Part shown: in pieces, positions 59,176-64,000 of the stretch
Layout: each line of letters starts with the position of its first letter
Position numbering within the stretch: position 1 is the stretch's first letter
Source of the DNA: Tolypeutes matacus
Lineage: Eukaryota > Chordata > Mammalia > Cingulata > Chlamyphoridae
Length of the DNA stretch: 64,000 nt
Direction of reading: 5' to 3'
NCBI GenBank assembly: GCA_026826555.1
Contig: JAKSZT010053764.1
Coordinates: 30,978,413-31,042,412, forward strand
Translations under genes and position numbers: made by a program
Notes under the pieces: generated by a model
Told to the model about the DNA's origin: nothing
The model's database searches: none
The model's input: only the letters and a program-made list of their open reading frames with translations

Positions 59176-61678
59176 AACGATTATATTATATGATCTTAAG
59201 AAAATATTTGTTTGCTGTGTTAGGCACTGAGGAGGGCACTATTTATATCTCTTCTTTTGCTCTTTTGGGTTTTTCCGTGAAAGTTCTGAATGATAAGAGG
59301 GAATTGTTAAGACAGCTAGCTATCTAATAGTTTGAAAAAATTCCTTTGCAACATAATAACATTATCTATGATGTAGAAGTGATATTAAAAAATTTTAGAA
59401 AAATTAAAGGTTCTAGTGCTTAACCTTTATTTTTGAGACAAAAGGAATTTAATTCTGCTTATATGTATATAAGGTCTTTATTTTAGACTATCCTAAATTC
59501 CAGTGTTCTTTGAATTACTTACTAATGTTTATTCAAGTTTTTAATATAAGCTATCTTATAAAATATTTTGAATTCATTTAGGACGTTTTCCCCCAATAAG
59601 TTGAGATATTGAAAATAAAGGAGTTGTAGAATTAAACTAAAAGTGAAAAATTAAATATTAATTTACCTGTGGGAAATTAAGGAAGGTAAGGAATATGCCT
59701 ATAAACATCTCTAGGATTTAAGTAGGCCATCCCCTTGGAACCCATTCTCAAGCAAGGAGGTCAGTTAACTAGTGTCATGAAATCTTCCTTTTTATAGTTT
59801 TCAGCCCTGGATCAAATCTGATCTCTGTGCTTCAGGATGAGTATTATGTGGCCTGAAGTTTAGTTTGTGGATATGAGTTATGCATTTTGGGTCCATATTC
59901 TACACTTGTGCTGTAACCTTTGAGTCCTTGAGTGTGGTAGATTGTATTTATGGTTGTCTATGCCAAGAGAGCTATCATACGTTGTTATACTCAATAAAAA
60001 GGATGTGGTAATAGGAAAAAAAAAATAGTGAAATAACTTTTCAGTGTCCTGTAGAGATCCAGAAGTATTAGACCAGTTTTAAATTTTTTGTTTTATTTGT
60101 TTATTTGTTTTCCCAATTGTAAAGGATAGGAAAACCCTTGCTCACAGAATATAGGATATACAATTATCACTGTATCTGTTTCTCTAATATACTTGCTTCT
60201 GTGTTTTCAGAGGGAGTGGGAATAGTACAATTTCTTGCACAAAGTAAATGACTAGTAAGTAGTTGTTGAGTGAATGAATGTGTGAAAAAAGTAGGGATCT
60301 TCTTAAGAGTTGGAGGTTCTTAAGGGTCTTGTACCAGCAGTAGAAGGCTGGGATATGTGCAAAGCTTTTATACTTGGAGGACTCTGGAATTTTTTGCATT
60401 TTTTCCTCAAGAAAAGTACAATTAGTATTTAGTCCTTTCTTCCAGAATCTAGAAATTAACTTTTAGCTGCCATAAGTAATTTAGTGATGATAATTTTAAA
60501 GGCTTTACATAAAATACTCTTCTAGAGCAGTTCCCATTTGTTTTCTTAGGTTATGAACAGAATTAGTATGCAATCTCTGAAGACTGATGATGTGTTCATA
60601 GGCTTTATTGTAATCTAAACTAATATGCAGAAAAACTTAATTTCTCATCATATACCTCGATCTATCTTCTCAGCAACTGGCTTTTCAAGGACTTCCTCGC
60701 TATTTCTGTGACTCAGGGCCAGAATTCTCTACATGGCCTTTCTTTGTCCCTAGTAGCCATTCTGATTTTTCTTTGATTCTTACTTTTCCTTTACTCCTAC
60801 CTGGCTTTAGTGGGGTTTGAGACTTTAGATTTGTGACAGATGATTAATGAAAAAATTGTGATAAGAAGTTAGAATTTTAGAGTTTAAAAGAAAGGAGGGA
60901 CCTGAATTGGGTAAGATGGAATACAAGACTCAAAACAGATACAGGAAAGTCTCCTTTCTTCATAACATAGATACTGACATGATAGGAAGCTCTCAGCTTA
61001 GAGAAAGATAACTAAATTTTAGATTTTAGAACATGGATTCAAAGTGGCTTGAAACAAGTTGGCTGACACCTTAAACTGTTAACCTGCTATTCCTCTGATG
61101 TATCCTTCAGGGTTGTTCCATTAAAGTTTTATTTTTCAAAAAATTTACTTCACATTATTGTATGTAAGAGATCACTTGTCAATGTTCCAGATGTATCTTA
61201 GCTAAAACTAGTGAATACCCTAACTTAGATGGTTTTTGAAGCCTGTACATTTGGTATTGTTTAAAACCCTTAGGCTTTTACATCTCTTAGCATGGAGGAC
61301 GAAGAAAGGCTGTACATTGTTGCTCGAGAGTCTGTACATTAGACCAAATTTGTTTTTGCACTGGCAGTATGGCAAATGAGTGAAAAAAAAAATGTTAAAT
61401 ACACTATTGGATTTTTTATTTATTTATTTATTTATTTTTTGATTCAGCTTATACTGGGGCTGAAAAACCTCAATTTGTGTTCTTGACAGTGGGGATTTTT
61501 TTTAATGTCTACATTCTTTCTAATAAACTGTTGGAAGACTTAAAAAAAAAAAAAAACAACAACAAAAAAAAACAGATACAGGAAAGCCTTCTTTCCTCAC
61601 TCTATATTGATTTATATTGCCTACATTTATTTTCAGTTAGTTTTCTTATGAAAGGATATCTTTAATATATATTTTTAG
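59176..61678. other. Intron before the 18th exon
   Basis: AT-rich sequence. A TTTA repeat lies at 61414-61438 and an A-rich run with CAA repeats at 61541-61572. No RNA gene or protein was recognised; the frame 60184-60399 on the minus strand is treated as chance. Confidence 0.5.
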
Positions 61679-61758
61679 ATAAAAACAAGAAGCCAGTTTA
61701 TGTAATTACAACACTTGATAACACAATGGAAGATCTGCTAACGCTGGAATATGTGAAG
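61679..61758 (+). CDS. VPS13A: VPS13A exon (18th in window)
   Basis: An 80-base exon after ttttag and before gtaagc, encoding KNKKPVYVITT and LDNTMEDLLTLEYVK. It is short but matched almost residue for residue to chorein. Confidence 0.95.
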
Positions 61759-62820
61759 GTAAGCAGTTCCGGTTACGTTTGCTTGATATGGTAAGTATGG
61801 TACTGAAACAGTATAATCAAGTTCTGTAAATTGAATAATATTCTGCATTGCTTTCAGTTGTTTAATCTTCATTCTAATGTGATCTCTGTAGCTCCTAAAA
61901 CTTTTAAGTGTTTTTTTTATCTCATCACCCTCTATTAAATAGTTATCACTTATAAATACTTCATATAGCAAAATAATAACAATCCCATGTTGTAAATAGG
62001 AATGTCCTGCTGTTTGCTTTATTCTCCATCAGGATATTAAAAAGAAAAACTTTTTTAGTCTTAATGGACTTTATTATGGTGTGTGATGTGAGAGGACACT
62101 TTGACTTGGTTTCCTACCCTTGTCTAAAGTTACTTAATTTTCCTAGTCAGTGACTCCATTCCTTTCTTGTTGATATAAGATAGCCATTTCTTCACATAAT
62201 AAGATTTTTTTATGTATATTGGTCTATTTCTATTTATTCCTTGTTTCCATTGACCTTTATTTTATAATAATTTAATGATAGTAATTACAGTTTTATGTAA
62301 TATAATACTATTAAGTATTATAATTTAATAATTATGTTTAAGGCTATTTTCCTACCTGGTATTGATATAGATAAATATGTTTGGGTTTTTGTTGTGTGCA
62401 TTAAGTAGCTTTTAGACTCCAAAAGAGTTATACGTCTAAAGAAAACATGGGTATCTGGATACTTGGTATATGATTTTGTCACAAATTTTGTGTTCTTTAG
62501 GATGAATTAGGAAGGACCTTACAGATTTGTTGGTGACTGATTGTTCTCCACATTTATAATATCTAACATTTTCACTCGATAATAAGAATGATAACATTTA
62601 ACATTTATTTAATGCTTGCTCTGTACCAGAGAGCCTCATTTTTACCAAATTTCTTTTGTTCTGGTGAAGCAATTTTGTTTGTTTAGATAATTATACATAT
62701 ACATACATATATATATGTAAACAACTGGGAAAATTATATAAAGGAATACTAGGACCATTATGTAGTTGTATATGCATATGTATTCCTAAAATATCCTAAC
62801 ATATGTTTTCTCTTTGATAG

Positions 62821-62880
62821 GCTGAAAGGAATGCATCGAATTTAAAAAGTGCCTATAACAACGTTGTACAACTGGTTAAG
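62821..62880 (+). CDS. VPS13A: VPS13A exon (19th in window)
   Basis: A 60-base exon (20 codons, phase 0 at both ends) after ttgatag and before gtatga, encoding NLKSAYNNVVQLVK. It is symmetrical, so it could be skipped in frame. Confidence 0.95.
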
Positions 62881-63092
62881 GTATGAGTAGAAAGTAATTT
62901 GTTTGCGTTAGAGGTTGTGTCTCTGAGTTGATGTATTATGAAAATTATTCCCTAACTAGAATTGTAAGATCCTTGAGGATAAAAATGGAATATTATACAT
63001 TATATCTTTTATACCACAATGCATATCATCTTATACAGAGCAGGCAAGCAAATGTTTACTGACCTATTACTAAAATTAGCTTTGTTCTTTAG

Positions 63093-63246
63093 GTGAATTT
63101 TTCCTCTTTGGATATTCATTTACATACTGAAGCACTTTTGAATACAATGAATTATTTTAATAATATCCTTCCACCATCGGAGGAAAAATTAACCTCAGTT
63201 TCTGTTGCGGAGAATGAAGACAAAGGAGATGTCATTAAAAAAATAT
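63093..63246 (+). CDS. VPS13A: VPS13A exon (20th in window)
   Basis: A 154-base exon after tctttag and before gtacgt, encoding VNFSSLDIHLHTEALLNTM and a Lys/Glu-rich tail ending ENEDKGDVIKKI. It ends on the first base of a Ser codon. Confidence 0.96.
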
Positions 63247-63956
63247 GTACGTTTCTTTAATTAAACTTCACATTTTTTTACCAAGTGGATCAATAAATTT
63301 AGACTCTAGCATTCCTATTAACTTATAATACTGGCTTCAGAATTCTAGCTCCTAGATTAAGATCTAGGAGGATTCATTGTATTCCGGATTAATTTTAGAA
63401 AATAATGGTAAAGGAGGCTGATTACTTCCAAAGAAAATGCAATTTTTATCATAGAATTAGTTTTAGTTGAGTATTCTACCGTAGAAATATTTGATTTAGA
63501 TTAAAATTCATGCATTTAATATGATTATTTTAGATTAGAAAAAAGTGACTAACAAAAGATTGAGTTATATCAGGGTACTTCCCCCCCCCAGTACTTTTTA
63601 AGCAATGAAAAGTTGCAGTTTTCATAATGATACGTATCACCTGGTAATCATTAAATCTCAAGATTTGTGATTTTACAACTATAATCATTTAGTTTTAAAT
63701 GTTTAGACTTCTCGAGGAAGACTGCTTAGTTTGTTTTAGTTGCTTTTGTTTGGCTTTGTTTCATTAGATTTGTTTGTCTTTTAGGATTCCCAATTTGGTA
63801 GGGAATACCTCACTTGCTTTCAGTTCAGTTGAAAATCAGGTTTTCTGTAGTATTATCATTTTTTTGTATTGTGATATTTCATTTATTTTATAAGTGTAGT
63901 GATGTAACTACTAAAACTTTTTCCTTATGTTTTACATTATGATTTTTTTTTTGTAG

Positions 63957-64000
63957 CTTCTAAAGTATCCAAGAATGAAGATATTATCACCTTGCAGATT
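63957..64000 (+). CDS. VPS13A: VPS13A exon (21st in window), cut by window edge
   Basis: The exon starts after ttgtag, completes the split Ser codon and encodes SKVSKNEDIITLQI up to the window end. Human chorein has a matching NEDIITLQI. The donor lies outside. Confidence 0.93.

Larger units (their letters stand above)
61759..63956. other. Introns between the 18th and 21st exons
   Basis: Unique AT-rich sequence around exons 62821-62880 and 63093-63246. A TA-rich simple repeat lies at about 62690-62720 and a C run at 63581-63589. Confidence 0.5.
811..64000 (+). other. VPS13A: VPS13A (chorein) gene, internal part; 21 exons
   Basis: VPS13A is a very large rod-shaped protein that moves lipids between membranes at ER contacts with mitochondria, lipid droplets and other organelles; its loss in humans causes chorea-acanthocytosis (established knowledge). 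The 21 exons listed separately join in one frame of 818 codons without a stop, and every junction restores a codon. The translation matches the human protein from memory over roughly residues 230-1050: the N-terminal half of the extended chorein/repeating beta-groove rod, after the chorein_N domain. The N-terminus, the C-terminal WD40-like VAB domain and the ATG2_C/PH parts lie outside the window. VPS13C and VPS13D are the alternatives, but local identity to VPS13A is far too high for a paralogue. No promoter or terminator of the gene is in the window. Confidence 0.96.

Noticed and set aside
811..64000. VPS13C, VPS13B or VPS13D instead of VPS13A
   Set aside because: Exon after exon agrees closely with human chorein, including the FFAT loop position and the GWFSW.WSWSE stretch.

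Overview
The window is mammalian nuclear DNA. It carries a central part of VPS13A (chorein, a bridge-like lipid transfer protein) on the + strand, embedded in introns that are mostly transposable elements. Twenty-one coding exons (811-868 to 63957-64000, the last cut by the window edge) join in one open frame of 2454 coding bases (818 codons). All internal boundaries visible here follow AG/GT and the phases match throughout. The translation agrees with the human chorein sequence as I know it, over roughly residues 230-1050, including the VAP-binding FFAT motif EFFDAPC. The gene looks intact here.

The host is probably a xenarthran (sloth, anteater or armadillo group). The inference rests on many copies of a tRNA-derived SINE resembling the DAS SINEs of Xenarthra, with a head related to GGGAAGCGGCTGTGGCTCAA, a GGTTCGGTTCC B-box and an A-rich tail. 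Primate Alu and rodent B1/B2 are absent. Older eutherian elements (Tigger1, MER20-like, another hAT MITE) and several L1 lineages fill most of the remaining introns. The species cannot be fixed from sequence reading alone.

Layout. 1-666: 3' end of a Tigger1 DNA transposon. 667-4180: antisense L1 fragments with nested SINEs, around the first exon. 5415-10658: seven further exons in AT-rich introns. 10659-33244: one 22.6 kb intron made almost wholly of L1 fragments, holding a near-complete class I (gammaretrovirus-like) endogenous retrovirus at 18154-26451 on the minus strand. That provirus has two LTRs, a tRNA-Glu type primer binding site, a polypurine tract and recognisable but broken gag, pro, pol and env. 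33245-43763: six more exons, a hAT MITE interrupted by an LTR-derived poly(A) insertion, a MER20-like element and SINEs. 43764-55135: an 11.4 kb intron with two old L1s lying head to head and a 1.4 kb nested L1 insertion with matching target-site copies. 55136-64000: the last seven exons with SINEs and other repeats.

Almost every retroelement whose direction can be read, including every tRNA-derived SINE and the provirus, lies antisense to VPS13A. I saw no other functional protein-coding gene, no convincing RNA gene and no CRISPR-like or prokaryotic content. The most unusual items are the provirus and its altered catalytic motifs, the LTR-transcript-like insertion at 36071-36390, the dimeric and trimeric SINEs and a minisatellite inside one of them.
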